Source: Ophiobolus disseminans (lineage: Eukaryota; Ascomycota; Dothideomycetes; Pleosporales; Phaeosphaeriaceae). Taken from it: 64,000 nt of DNA. The stretch's first letter is position 1. Each line of letters opens with the position of its first letter. Of this stretch, positions 21,384 through 32,923 are shown one piece after another. Below the pieces are notes generated by a model that ran no database searches, was not told the origin of the DNA, and saw only the letters and a program-made list of their open reading frames with translations. The stretch is taken from the NCBI GenBank assembly GCA_010093685.1, contig MU006228.1:665111-729110 (forward strand), read 5' to 3'. The position numbers and the translations under genes were made by a program.

Positions 21384-21851
21384 ATGGAGAATTCGGATGG
21401 ATTACAGGGTTCATCTAAGGCCGGAGAGCGCCTAAAGTCTTCGGAGGCGAACGACTGGCCGCACAATGTCCCGAACAACAGACAGACGATCAGTAAAGAT
21501 GTCAGGAATGATTCGCATATTGAGGAAGAGAGACCGAGAGCAAAGGGTCCAGCGCAACCAATAACACCTTCATCACATCCAGCACCAAAAGCTTCAAGCT
21601 TACCACCAGCCACGGCGCTTTCTGAGCGCAATGAAGAATTACAGCTCATACCGCCGGTCCCAGCTGGTCTTAGCGTAACGAGTCGGGCGATCATCATGCG
21701 GCAGAAAATAGAAGTCGAGAAGGCCGACCTTCTGTATTACGAAGCCGTAATGAATATGAGAAAGAAAGAGTGTGAATACCAGCGAACCAAGTACAATATC
21801 CTACTCTTAATGGGCGAGCAGGGAAGATCCAGCTCCCAAACCCCTACGTAA
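21384..21851 (+). CDS. Hypothetical 155-residue protein with shared C-terminal motif
   Basis: Single-exon frame starting atATGgag. Unrecognised. The first about 95 residues are polar and P/S-rich and look disordered. Residues about 100-150 form a long amphipathic, coiled-coil-like helix (MRQKIEVEKADLLYYEAV, then NMRKKECEYQRTKYNILLL) and end with MGEQG. The end resembles that of the protein at 11162-12112. The stop codon is followed directly by an ATG opening a further 111-codon stretch in the same frame (21852-22187). That stretch may be leader or 5' exon of the next gene rather than an independent gene. Confidence 0.5.
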   Translation: MENSDGLQGSSKAGERLKSSEANDWPHNVPNNRQTISKDVRNDSHIEEERPRAKGPAQPITPSSHPAPKASSLPPATALSERNEELQLIPPVPAGLSVTSRAIIMRQKIEVEKADLLYYEAVMNMRKKECEYQRTKYNILLLMGEQGRSSSQTPT

Positions 21852-22237
21852 ATGCCTCCTCCCATTATAGCCTTTCCCATTTCCCCTTTCCGTGACAATC
21901 AATGCAGTGTGAATAGCCCAAAGCCTACTAACACACACGTCATTAGACTTCACGAAGCTGCCCGACCCATTCATTCACCCCGCCTCCCCGCTAACGCTCG
22001 CGACCCGCCTACTATAAATTCGATACTCCACCACCGGGCTTCTAAACCAAACCACTCACCTCCACTCACCTCTACTTCTCGGCGACGTCGTTACAAACGA
22101 AAGAGCAAAGCTGCAGACCGTGTGGCTCAAGTCTTCGGGCCGTTGGAAACGATTAGATTTGGTCAAAGTCGAAATCGTTTGCAGTAGGTTGCTTGACTTG
22201 CGTGTGATGTAGCTTGTGCTGACGGCTTTGTAGGAAG
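21852..22237 (+). other. Open stretch, possible 5' exon of next gene
   Basis: An ATG at 21852 opens 111 codons of P/S/R-rich, low-complexity sequence ending in a basic patch (RRRRYKRKSK). Near its end a GTAGGT donor at about 22184 and a TTTGTAG acceptor at about 22233 would splice it in phase onto the ATG at 22238. If real, the downstream protein gains this N-terminus; otherwise it is 5' leader. I cannot decide from sequence. Confidence 0.3.
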
Positions 22238-23831
22238 ATGGAGAACCTACAGCTTGCCTATGAGCAAAAGCTAGCTACGGATTTTGCCAACGCCCATTCC
22301 CACTTCAAGACTCCGTTTTCAGAAGACAAGTTTGACCGAGTCAACCGTGTCTGGCACCTCCACCTCCCGTTGCAGATTATCGATCGAGCACACCGTCCGT
22401 CCCATGTCGAAGACATCATACGTCTGATTAACGAGCTCGACGTCATTTGTGCCCTGCTTCCCGACCCCGCACAAGCAAAGAAAGAGATACGAAAGGCATT
22501 CAAGAAGCGGATTCAGGATGAATGCACTCATTCAAATCCAATTACCGACACCGACCCAATGGTTCAGGACTCCGACACTTCGGACGTGATCAACAAATTT
22601 CTTCCTCGGCGCCTGATGGAGGATTGGGGCATTCCTGACTCAGTCGAATTCTTCGACGAAACCATGACACAATCAGAGCGTTGTTATGGTGAAGACTTGG
22701 AATTCATACTGGGGAAGCTCACAAGCGTCTGTCCTGACCTGGGGTCACTGCGTCGCGAAGCTCGCACTCAAAGGGGGATGCGACCCCCAACACCCGCGTG
22801 GGGATCACATCCCACAGATGGTGGAGGGAAACATCAAAAAACCAAAGTCCACTTGGAAGATCTTGAGAGGGCTTTCGATGTGTTTGAGATGCGATTGCTC
22901 GCCACTCAAGGTCAGGACAGAGATGTAGGTCGACGTCCACCCCAACACAAAATCCAGACATCTGTGAACAAGATGGCTCGAGAAGTGGATGAGATCAATG
23001 CTAACGATGCTCAGTCCATTGATCGAGATCCGTTGTTCAACAACCCTTCTCCGATCGACAACGAGGATCTCTATCATCCGCGAGATGGCGTTGCACAATC
23101 CAACCCGGCAGCTTCAGATCCAATAGCACGAATCCGCTACTCGAACGAGCATCCATCCGTTCTTGGAAAGCGCCCCGCTCAAGGCCGGCAGGGTAGCGAA
23201 GGATCGGGTATCCTCGAAGCAGCTGACAATGTTGAGCCCGTGGGCATTGGTCTCGAGAACCCACGACCCATACGCCGGTTCGGAGCAAGTGAAAGCCTTC
23301 CTAATTTCCTGCATTCTTTGGAACCGCGTACTATTCTTACGCGCACACAACCGCCGGACGAGACAATCTGCTATACCTCAACGTCAGAAAAAGGACTCTA
23401 CTTCTCGGCGCCATGCTCCTGCTAATGGCCGATACCCCCGAGGTCCTCCAAGTAAAGACAGAGGGATGACGATGCCTATCGACTTCTGGCGCATGAACGT
23501 TCCCAGCGATACCTCTAGCATCGACGAGGCGGCCGCACCACCATCGTTAGTCGCGACTCTGTCAGACCGCGTTTCCGAACTGGGGTTCGAACATCGGCAT
23601 CCAATTCCAGAACACGCGACGACCGAGCAGCGCATTGAGTTTCTTCGAACTCTTCGTAGGGAGAACCACGGAAATGAGGCCGGTCGCGCAGAGTCACACT
23701 TCCGCGATGCGAGGGATGCGAGGTTTGATTATCGCCTCCAGCTGGAATTGGTTGGCCCGGCGCCGCTACCAAAGCAAGATGGGGAGGAAGAGGATGGAGA
23801 AGAGTTCGATGAGGAGAGTTCGGTTGGGTAG
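22238..23831 (+). CDS. Hypothetical protein, two reading frames
   Basis: Frame A (22238-23425) encodes about 395 residues: a helical N-terminus, a conserved-looking block with EDWGIPDSVEFFDETM and a disordered acidic middle. Frame B (to 23831) supplies a protein-like tail with FWRMNVPSDTSSIDEAAAPP, RIEFLRTLRRENHGNEA and a very acidic end (EEEDGEEFDEE). The frames should join between about 23290 and 23442, which needs an intron of length 1 modulo 3. A 115-nt candidate (GT at 23328, AG at 23442, branch-like gctaat) fits the phase but has a weak acceptor. Otherwise a frameshift has occurred. Function unknown; no membrane or secretion signal. Confidence 0.45.
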
Positions 23832-24240
23832 GAGCTGAAAGTGTAAAACCACATTCGACCTCGGGTTGGAAGAGTTTCAAAGACAATGGAACGATCATTA
23901 GAGTGACAAATATAGATCTGAACACCTATACGATGAAATCTAGATGGCAATGCAATGAGGGGACGTCAATGGGTGATTTTCGATTCTCAGGCACGGTGCA
24001 TCATGCGCGCCTGGGATAGCGAGAAGTCGCAGTATTTGCAGGTCACAAAAAGATCCAAGTCTGGTTGGGTTTCAACCGAAGCGCGAGTATTGTGTGGAAC
24101 TGAAGAAGTGGTGTTGCAAAGTCGGAAAGAATCAGCGGACGAGTTTGGAGCTAACGCATTGCTTACTAATCTAGTGGTTCTTCCTCTTCTCAGGTGTCTT
24201 CTCTTCTTCAGCCTCACGATCCCTCCCATAAATTCCAATG
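23832..24240. other. Intergenic, convergent 3' flanks
   Basis: Between the plus-strand hypothetical gene and the minus-strand F-box-like gene. No coding region supported. Confidence 0.45.
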
Positions 24241-25071
24241 TTATATCAGCGCGTAATCGTTCTCAGTCCAATCTTCCTCATACTCTCCCAGCGTGATTTC
24301 ACATCCAGGCACCGCCCTCACAACATCGCCTGTCCTTCCAACCATCACCTTATCGATCGCATCTCGCTCATGGCTGCGCATGCCCTCTGTGCACCGTGGA
24401 AAGAGATGACTGACGTTGCGCAATTTGAATTGGAAGCCTCCATGTTCCGCGAATAGTACGTATGCGAGCTGCCGCAGAACATGAAGAACAGTCTCATGAG
24501 GCCAATCTTCAGGTGCGGTGAGTGCCAGCTCGATCGACGGGCAGATATCGACACCTTTCGGATCGGAAGCGCGCTGGTGTTCAAGACTGCGAAACCACCT
24601 TTTCACGAGTCGAACCAGAAGTGGGTAGTCCGGATCCTTCTCTGGATTGTAGCGCGCACCTGATGCACCCATTCCAGTTCCCATATACGGAATTAAGCCC
24701 AAATGTTTGCGAGCAGCAACTGCGCGTTTCGCTAGGTAGTGCGAAATATGCCAGAGCGGACCGCCGCATTTGTGGATCTTCGTGGCAGAAGTCAGGTCGA
24801 CGATCAGGCGCGGTGGACTGTTCAAGATGTGTTCCGTCTTTTTCTGCATAACAGTGGTTGCTTCGGCATGCACTTGGCGAGATGTACGAAGGATTGAGAG
24901 TTCAACGGTTTCGGACATAACGGCGAAAGAGTGGGATCCGGCCGATGGATTGCGGGGATTGTTGAGTCGGTTGAAGTCATCGCGATTGACATGTATTGAG
25001 AGTCGTTCGTACACCATGAGGCGCAACTCAATGGGCAAATTCATGAACGGGAACGGTCGTTGACAATCCAT
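24241..25071 (-). CDS. F-box-like domain protein
   Basis: Single exon, 276 residues, starting at the first true ATG (25069-25071). The N-terminus carries MNLPIELRLMVYERLSI, the typical fungal F-box-like motif (LPxELRxxIYxxL), followed by SILRTSRQVHAEATTVM, the RQVxxEA signature that usually follows it. The rest is a helical region that I cannot name, with SIELALTAPEDWPHETV and an acidic tail. Proteins of this type are thought to be adaptors for SCF ubiquitin ligases or, in fungi, a large expanded family of unknown targets. The function is inferred from the motif only. Confidence 0.7.
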   Translation of the reverse strand: MDCQRPFPFMNLPIELRLMVYERLSIHVNRDDFNRLNNPRNPSAGSHSFAVMSETVELSILRTSRQVHAEATTVMQKKTEHILNSPPRLIVDLTSATKIHKCGGPLWHISHYLAKRAVAARKHLGLIPYMGTGMGASGARYNPEKDPDYPLLVRLVKRWFRSLEHQRASDPKGVDICPSIELALTAPEDWPHETVLHVLRQLAYVLFAEHGGFQFKLRNVSHLFPRCTEGMRSHERDAIDKVMVGRTGDVVRAVPGCEITLGEYEEDWTENDYALI

Positions 25072-25906
25072 TATCAATGATAGATGTCAATGTGTTGTCG
25101 GAGTGAGTTTTCTGGAAGAAGGAGCGAGCCACGATGATTCCTGGACTGACAAGGAGGTATGCGGGGTGGGCGATCTTAAAGGTGTGGGGTGGATACCTGG
25201 GGTAGCTCGTCTCGAGTCGATCCTAGTGTCTCGGCTGTGAGGCCAGAACCTTTCGCACCTTCCTTTTTAGCACACACGAAATGCTTCGGCGTAGCTATCA
25301 CCGAATGGCGTGTTGTAGACATGTTGCTTTTCTAGTCTTAAGATGCATATAAAGCATCAAGTTAGAGCATGCATCGTTGATAAACAGCGCTGCAGGGGAC
25401 GGCGTTATCGAGGTATTCTATGCGGAAAAATTGGTACGACGGGCGCATCGTGATGGTTTCCAAAACACCTGGAAGTAGTGAAAATACAATAAGACGCAGT
25501 GCTACACTTGTGTATCTAAAAAGTTTGCGATCCACAGTCAGGATGCGTTGTTGTCTGATGGCTGTCCGCACTTGTCTTTGGCAGCTTTTCTATATCGAGT
25601 TTCGCTGATATTCTTCTCAGCCTTAAAGGCTTATCACCAAATGGGCTGACCTCAACAACTGCACCTGTAGGACTTCGTCCTTGTGTACATCAAAAGGGTG
25701 TGGTGCTGACGAGATGGTAAGCTTTGTCAGCCGCATGTGAGAGAAAGTGTCGCGCTAGTGACGCATGCCTCGGCTCCGTAACGTCAGCGCGAACAATGGC
25801 CCCTCGCTGAGTGCGACGACGATATAACGTCCTCACGTCCGGCCATTGACTGCTAACACACCTTATAGCAGTACTCGGGGTTGTTCTTCGAATCGCTAAC
25901 AACCAC
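25072..25906. other. Divergent promoter region, 0.8 kb
   Basis: Lies between the F-box-like gene (minus) and the hydrolase gene (plus). No gene recognised in it. Confidence 0.45.
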
Positions 25907-27037
25907 ATGATGACTGTCGTCACATACCAGCCATTCAAGGGCTTGTATGCCCTCACCGCCCTCGGGTTTGAACTCGCTCGTCTCCCGCTCTTCCTCGCCA
26001 AATACCTTCACAACTACGGTCGTCAACACCCAGAATGGACGTTTCGTCAAGCCCTCGGCGTGCGTATCTTCTTCTCGGTCGTTTATCATCTCGCGACTAC
26101 ACAGACGGGCACAGCGCTGCCGCTTACACCGGGTAGTGAAAAGGAGCGATGGATCACTATGAAGCCAGCAAAAGAAGAAATGTACAAAGGGCCACTGCGG
26201 AGTAATCCGGATGTCAAGCCTGTAGAAATTGGTGGTACATGGTACCCAGCGCCATTGACCAACGGCAGCGATAAGAGCAACATCAAAGTCATTTTCCACA
26301 TTCATGGCGGCGCATTCGTAGTGGCGGACGGCAGAACAGCCAACAGTGGTGCATTTGCGAAGAGACTGCTCAAGCACGCTACTGCGACGCACGTATTTTG
26401 CCCGCAGTACCGCTTGTCTCTTCTGCCTGTTTCCAAGACATCAAATCCCTTTCCTGCGGCCTGTCAAGACAGCCTAACATCGTACCTGTATCTCATCAAC
26501 GACCTAAAGATCTCACCCAAGGACATCGTTCTATCCGGCGACTCTGCTGGTGCAAATCTGGCCATTTCTCTTCTGAGGTATATCGTCGATTATGGAACGG
26601 ACCTCGACATTCCCAACCCGTCAGCCGGGCTTCTCTGGTCCCCTTGGGTCAATCCTAGTGACGTCAGCTGTTCATTCGTACATGACAACCCCAACTACCA
26701 CACTGACTACCTCTCTACACCTTTCACCAACTGGGGCTCAGTTGCGTATGCAGGCCTGCCTGGAGTGTCAACCCTGGCCCACCCATACATCAACCATAAG
26801 CTCAAGATGTTCAAGACTGAGGTCCCGCTTTGGGTGAATACCGGAGGCGCGGAGGTATTGTTCTTTGATGACAAGGAGTGGTCAGAGAAGATGAAGGACG
26901 CTGGAAACGATGTCACACTGATGATCGAAAAGACGGCACCTCACGATGTTTTGCTCATAGCTGATGCATTGGGATTTCAAAAGGAAGCCGACAACAGCGC
27001 GAAGCAGGCCGGCGAGTGGCTGAAGAGCAAGAGATAG
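25907..27037 (+). CDS. Alpha/beta hydrolase (HSL-type esterase/lipase)
   Basis: Single exon, 376 residues. HGGA at residues 133-136 is the oxyanion-hole motif of the hormone-sensitive-lipase family (HGGG/HGGA). GDSAGAN with Ser213 is the nucleophile elbow. Asp or Glu in GGAEVLFFDD (around 314-322) and His346 in PHDVLL complete the expected catalytic triad. The first about 65 residues contain two hydrophobic segments that may anchor the protein in a membrane. It is expected to hydrolyse carboxyl esters; substrate unknown. The double ATG at 25907 and 25910 leaves one residue of uncertainty. Confidence 0.88.
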   Translation: MMTVVTYQPFKGLYALTALGFELARLPLFLAKYLHNYGRQHPEWTFRQALGVRIFFSVVYHLATTQTGTALPLTPGSEKERWITMKPAKEEMYKGPLRSNPDVKPVEIGGTWYPAPLTNGSDKSNIKVIFHIHGGAFVVADGRTANSGAFAKRLLKHATATHVFCPQYRLSLLPVSKTSNPFPAACQDSLTSYLYLINDLKISPKDIVLSGDSAGANLAISLLRYIVDYGTDLDIPNPSAGLLWSPWVNPSDVSCSFVHDNPNYHTDYLSTPFTNWGSVAYAGLPGVSTLAHPYINHKLKMFKTEVPLWVNTGGAEVLFFDDKEWSEKMKDAGNDVTLMIEKTAPHDVLLIADALGFQKEADNSAKQAGEWLKSKR

Positions 27038-28534
27038 TTCGTCCGAGGGGTTCGGAGTGGCGTCCAAATCTTCCAATCATTGCAAGATCCCCTACATTGT
27101 ATCAACGGTTCAGCTCTCTCACAATAGTGTGTAAACCATCTTTCAGCGCCATAGCACATGCCAACGTAATCTCCCCAGAACTCGATGTTCTGTTTCCTCC
27201 AGCTAATACCCCTCGACCTAGTTTTGGGTTCACGGCGCCGTGCTTGCCTCTGTGACCGAATCCGAACGCGACTTTGACATTAAAGTAACTACTTACAGCG
27301 TGTATCTAATGGTCCGGCCCAGCGGCTTTGACCAAGTCAGCACGATTACTTTGGACAACCAATCGGCGCGGTAACCCACGACACGTCGATGTTCAGCGTA
27401 TGCCTATATCGGTCAGGCATCGTGTGTCGATCACAACCATCATGGTACTTGCAGTTTCAATCAACTCCCACCCCCGCTTTAAAAGACTTTGTCATCTTCA
27501 CCCTGACGACGTAGTTGCTCGCCTAAATGCCGAGTGGACTACGGTCAACATAAACTATAGAGTTCAACGAACGAGGTACAAACACTCGGAAGTTTTGATA
27601 GGATCCCTCGCTGACTGTGGATTACACAAAGCACCACGGTATCTGATGAGGAGAGGTGCTCCCAAGCGCAGCCTCACAACATCAGTGGCGTGAAACCAGA
27701 GATCATCGTCTCATACTTCGTAAACCCTGGAAATAAGGTGCGCTCCCACCCGCACTCAAAAATAGCGGTAGGCGCTAGCCGTTGACTAGTAGCGCGGAAG
27801 GAAGACCCAGCCGCCAATGGCTTCACCCAGGTCCACGTGCTCCCTTCTCGAAGAGATCTACAAAGGCCGACAACCGATCATTCCGAGATCGCCATCCTGG
27901 GGCGCAAGGCCGCGTGATGTACGTCTAATGCTATGGAAGTTCAAAGATGCCACAATACCGACTATACTCTACACGGATAGCCTCATTCAACACATAAAAG
28001 TTTCACACAAGATGTTGTACCTACGAGATGGAGGCTACGGCACGAGTATAAACATATCCCTCGTCGAATGAAGACTCGAGCACCGCCAAATTTTCGCCTC
28101 GCTAAGTAGCGGAGCTAGCATTATAGTCTGTGCGACGGGGAAAGATTTACCGAACAGGCGGCAGCTAGAAGCTGCTAATCGGATCCCGCCTGACGATCAG
28201 CCACAACGGTGGGAGCGGAAGGCTTCCGCATACAAAGCCAACAAGGTTGTTCGATCAAGCTAAGAATAAGACGGTCGTCGGCCGGATCGACAAGACAGCC
28301 TGTTCCACCACCAAAGGTAAGATCAACAGGCCCCAAGAATTGTTATTGCTGAGGTGTCATTTTTTTATTTTGGGCTCCGCAAACTTTCGATAACAGTCAT
28401 TTTCGGAAGCAGTCACTGTAAGAGATTTTGCAAGTGTGTGCACGTGTGTGGAACGAGCATGGTATTGGCTATTCCTTCATTCATCCCGTCTTCCCGTCCT
28501 CCCGTCCTCCCATCCTACCACCAATGACACATCA
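27038..28534. other. Intergenic, 1.5 kb
   Basis: No convincing gene. An 84-codon plus-strand frame at 27817-28071 has no recognisable features. A short imperfect repeat of CCGTCCTC-like words occurs at about 28487-28515, just past the 3' end of the six-cysteine secreted-protein gene. Confidence 0.4.
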
Positions 28535-28982
28535 TCACAACCCGCACTGAACCTTCGCTGAACGGACTCGCCCTCCAATGCATCCTCCCGTCGAAGGGCT
28601 TTTCGAAAGCGGTCCGATAGTTGAATCGGCGATGTTGCTACAGTCGGTAGAAGACGACCATATCTTCAAGAAGGTGTCTTGACCATCTGGACATTGGATG
28701 CTATGCTCTGAGGAATCAAACATGTCAACCCGGAAGTATTTCCCGACTGGTGTAGTTGAGAATTGGCTGCAGTAGGCCGGGTTGCCGCTAAGAATTATAC
28801 TGTTCGAGGTGCTGGAGGATTCGTCGCACACCCCAAATCCCAGTTCTGCATTGAACTGTGTCAAATAGACACCGACTGATATGGCTGTTTGCGCTGTCAT
28901 AGCAATTCCGAGAATAGTCTACGCAAATATTAGCCACCTATGGCAGATCAAAAGGTGAGTAAAGCACCTTGGCGAAGAACAT
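28535..28982 (-). CDS. Secreted six-cysteine protein
   Basis: Exons are complement of 28968-28982 (five codons) and 28535-28918, giving 132 residues. The ATG sits in a near-ideal context (GCCACCATGT), and the 49-nt intron runs from GTGCTT to GCGTAG. The two exons together build a signal peptide (MFFAK, then TILGIAMTAQ) cleaved near residue 29. The mature protein of about 100 residues has six cysteines, suggesting three disulfides, and no recognised domain. Alternatively, translation begins at the exon 2 ATG, which still leaves a hydrophobic leader. Candidate effector or cell-surface protein. Confidence 0.62.
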
Positions 28983-31228
28983 GGTGGCTAGAATTGCAGA
29001 GTGCGGATGAAGTCGATGTAGGATTTTGTGGCCGGAGGGTATTGAAGGTCGTGAAAAGTATAGAATATGTGCTTATAGAATGGACAAATGAAGATGTAGG
29101 TTGTCGAGTAGAACAAAAGGTCTTATATGCAATCTAACTAACAGCCTCACAGTCCTCGTCCGGGTTTCCGGCAAGCTTCACCTCCATCAGGCACCAACCC
29201 AAGAGTGACAATCATTGCCGATCAAAAGACGCGTACCGCGAATCTCCACACTCTTGACCAGATCAACATCCTCCATGCTCCATCTTCCCAGTCGTGACGC
29301 CCTGTGGCAAGTCAATGGAAGCACTAAATTGACGGTGGGGTCTCCTTGAAAGGAGAGCATCACACCCCGCCGATGCAGCGCTAGCATCGGGTTCATCGCA
29401 GACAAATCAAGACCTTGCATGACCATGTGCATAGAAACCCCCTCAAGTAGGACTTCCCGCGCAGAACATCCGCATGCTAACAAAGACAACCCAATTTACT
29501 CGTATTGACTCCAAGACCCCTGTACAGCCTTGCCCTAGCCTGATCCTAGCGCCAGCCTCGTCCAACTTTGTGGACAGCCTCAGCCTACCGATCTAGTCAC
29601 GCTCTCAATCAGCACAGGCACTCGCATCCGGGAAGCAGAGATGCCGTGGTGGATCCAGGGCGGGTCTCTTGGCCTTCTCTTAGTCTCTCGACTAGTCTAA
29701 CGCTCGCGTGCGCTTCCTGAATAGCGTTGAGTTCCTAGTGCACTCACTACGTATGTGGCGTCCCGCCATAAAAAGGTCCATCATATTGGTAACCGCCATG
29801 TTTGATCTACAACGAGAACGGCAATTCCAGCCTAATAAAACGACTAATTCGACAATACCTTCTCTAACAGGCTTGGACCAACGGCACACGGTAAGTCGGG
29901 ACGATCCGCCCCCACTCCTTACGATTTCGCCGCGCACGGCGTTCGTGACGCCTTACTCCTCAATCTCACGACGATCTCCACTAAATTTCGTAGCAACCAT
30001 GCCTATTGCAAAACACGGCTTCCATGCGTCCCCCTAGTCCCGCAGCAACGCGAGCAGTCGCTGCGACTTATTTCCCGGAAGGATCACCGAAATACGTAGG
30101 TGAATGGTGCTTTTGAGTTCGTGCTAATGACTACTCGAAATACACCAAGTCATAGAATATGAGTGCGCTTCAAACATGCCGCCGTACGGAACCATGAATG
30201 TGCGGAATTCGATTATCATCCACTTGCGGTGTATAATGGATGAACCATGTCTCAGACTAACTATCCGCCAAACCCCTGGGCATGATCCCGGTTACCGTCG
30301 ACAATACACCCACTCTCAGCCCACCCTTGATTCTATCATAGTAGCGTGAGATACCTGATCGACATCTTGCGCCGATCACGCCAATCATCCTTTCCCTTGG
30401 TGCACCATGAAACGGCACAAAAAGGAACTCGGAAAAGAACAGCCCAATTTAGTGGGCCTACAACCGGGTTGATGGGTGATTCGAAGTTATCAAGGCTATG
30501 AGGCCTAAGTCAGAACGGCAATTTAGCTTCGACACTTGTATCTTGGCCACTGTCATGCACTTCCTTCATGCGCATTGGAGGCCTTCGATGACATAGGAAT
30601 GCTCGTACGAGCACAGCGATGTGCGACTTGGCAGTCACTTGTGGATAGCAAGAATAACCTCGTATAACTTCTCCGCCTCTAGGGCTCTACCAAAAGCGCA
30701 TGGGCAAATAACCGTCGATCTATGATCTGCTCAACTTCTCGCAGACATAGTACACCAAGATGGCCGGCTGAGTGTCTACTTCAACCACTTATAATCCCAG
30801 CAACGTTCGATCTGCAATGGAAGATCAACGCGAAGGAGGCGAAGTACTTCTTCCTGCAAACCGCTAGTACCCACCATACTTAGCAAACCCGCACTTGAGT
30901 TCAGACATCAGACTACTGCTATGTATGATGAAGTGGAGCATGTCGGACGGCACGGCTTACGGGATAAGCGGCACTCGTGCACCACGCACCGTGGCATTCC
31001 TAGAGATAGCGCCGATTATTGTTTATCAAGGAGATGATCATGAAAATCACAGTCGGGGATGTTGGTCGAAGATATGGATGGACAAAGACATTGAAAAGCA
31101 TAAGTAGACGGCTAAGTCTTGCTGAAAACACATCCATCACTCTCACCAACTACTTCTACTCCTCTTCGAACCGTATATCCTCGCCACTCAGTCTCTTCAC
31201 AACACCCAAGATCAACTTTGTTGTCATC
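28983..31228. other. Intergenic, 2.2 kb
   Basis: A long stretch between two divergently transcribed secreted-protein genes. Open frames on both strands (for example near 29.2-29.5 kb minus and 29.7-30.0 kb plus) have no recognisable protein features. No transposon ends, RNA genes or clear repeats were seen. It includes the promoter of the 312-residue secreted protein. Confidence 0.4.
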
Positions 31229-32332
31229 ATGAAGTCCACCACATTCTCCGCAGCCAGTCTGGCTTTCTTAGGCACAGCTCAAGCAGGGCTCATCAGCAGG
31301 CAGGCTTCGTTCAATTTTGATTGCAATGGCAAGCAGAACCCCAACGTATGTAGAGAACACTGGCACTGCCATCGATAATTGTATCACTAACCGAACCAAG
31401 CCGGATGATTGCAGAGCTCTTTTTGCCACGTTCACAGATGGTACCGCAACGTACAACCACCCACAAGGAACCTTTAATATTCTATATTTCGACCTTGGCA
31501 AGTCAAGCAACTGCCGAGTCGAAATCACGTTCTTGGATAGGGAATATACCGTCACTGGCAATCAAGTATACAATGGAATCGATGGCGTCGGTCAACAATG
31601 CTTCTCCCAAACCACCGGCGGCAATGCCAACGATGTCGGCGGCCGCTTCAGGATCGGAGTCCGCAACAACCCGAATTACGTCGCTACACCACCTGCCGGT
31701 GCAGAAAAGCGCGAGGCAGCGAAACTGATTCCGCAGGGAAGGGCAATCGAGCCGGAGCGCATAATTGCTGTGGCTGTACCGGATCAGGGGTTTGTGTCGA
31801 AGCGACATCCCGATGTAAGCCTCCAAAGCCTAATCTAAACTCACTGAAAGTCAGATCGTTAACAGAATGACAGGACACCTCATTCACCTGGGGTGTGCAC
31901 ACTACCTACGCCAAACCCGCCGAGTTCAAGACCTACGTCCAACGAGGTCTCGGCGGAACATCGACCTGGGAGTGGAGCCAGGAGCAGAGCGTGAGCAACA
32001 GCATCACGCTTTCGGCAGAGGTGACTGCTGGTATCGAAGGCATGCTCAGTTCCACGCTCAAGACCGAGATCTCCGAGACGGTGACCACCACCAGTGGCAG
32101 TGCACAGTCCATGACGGTAGTGTGCGGGAAGTATGTTATCTCTGGTGTGAACTTCACAGAACGTTACTGACTTCGTATTAGTGATGAAGTCGGGCAAGTC
32201 TACTTCCAGGCTTACGCTGAGATCTGGCGAGGCGCGTTGCAGCCCAGCGGTGATCTGCTTACGATTACCAAGCCGATGACCATTAATGGTGAGACGGATG
32301 GCTTCTACCAATGGGAATGCACTCAGAAATAG
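31229..32332 (+). CDS. Secreted protein of 312 residues, unknown fold
   Basis: Four exons: 31229-31345, 31401-31814, 31874-32130 and 32182-32332, phases consistent, 312 residues. Introns of 55, 59 and 51 nt have GTATGT/GTAAGC donors. Signal peptide at residues 1-19 (MKSTTFSAAS then a hydrophobic core ending GTAQA). The first half has cysteine pairs and strand-like segments. The second half begins with TSFTWGVHTTYAKP and contains a Ser/Thr-rich alternating stretch (SVSNSITLSAEVTAGIEG onward). It ends with strands (DEVGQVYFQAYAEIWRG) and a WEC. The Ser/Thr-rich alternating segment between strand-rich parts is reminiscent of aerolysin-like pore-forming folds, but this is only an impression. A KR near residue 155 may be a processing site. 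Confidence 0.68.
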
Positions 32333-32923
32333 ACGTGGTGGTATGGAGTGTTTGCATGAAGGACATAAAGCTGGTGGAAGGAATCATGGCGAAGAGGGAC
32401 ATCTGTGTACAAAATATCCTTGGCAGACCGTGGAAGGTTAGTTCTCGTTCAGGTCCAGTATGCGATGGCGGATCTTCGCTCGTTTTTGTATGCGACGTTA
32501 AGATCGGGGTTTGAGATGGGTGGAGGTTACATGAGATAAAGCAAGTGCGATTCTGGACTGTTGTAGATAGCTTGGAGCCTTGCTTTTCACAACTACGAAT
32601 TGGATCACAGGAAGGAACCTTCTGTGCCGTCTTGCCCATGTTGGAACGGTGTTATTGTATATATCTTTTTATCCACATTTCATGATTTGCGGACGACAGT
32701 GATGACCATGAGCGTTGACGTGAGAACAATAATATTTTGTTCCTAGGGCTTTCCTTTCGATTGACCGTAGCCACTTCAACCAAAGTCATATGAGCTCTTT
32801 CGAGCTCAACTGGACAACTGAGCAACATCACGCGACGCGCTAGACTTTCGAGTTGCAGGTGCTTCGGGTGGCTAGTTTGCTTCGGTCCAACCAGCTTGCT
32901 GAGCCCAATGCCAAGTCCTAAAT
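32333..32923. other. Intergenic, convergent
   Basis: 3' flanks of the plus-strand secreted-protein gene and the minus-strand transporter gene. No gene supported. Confidence 0.45.
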
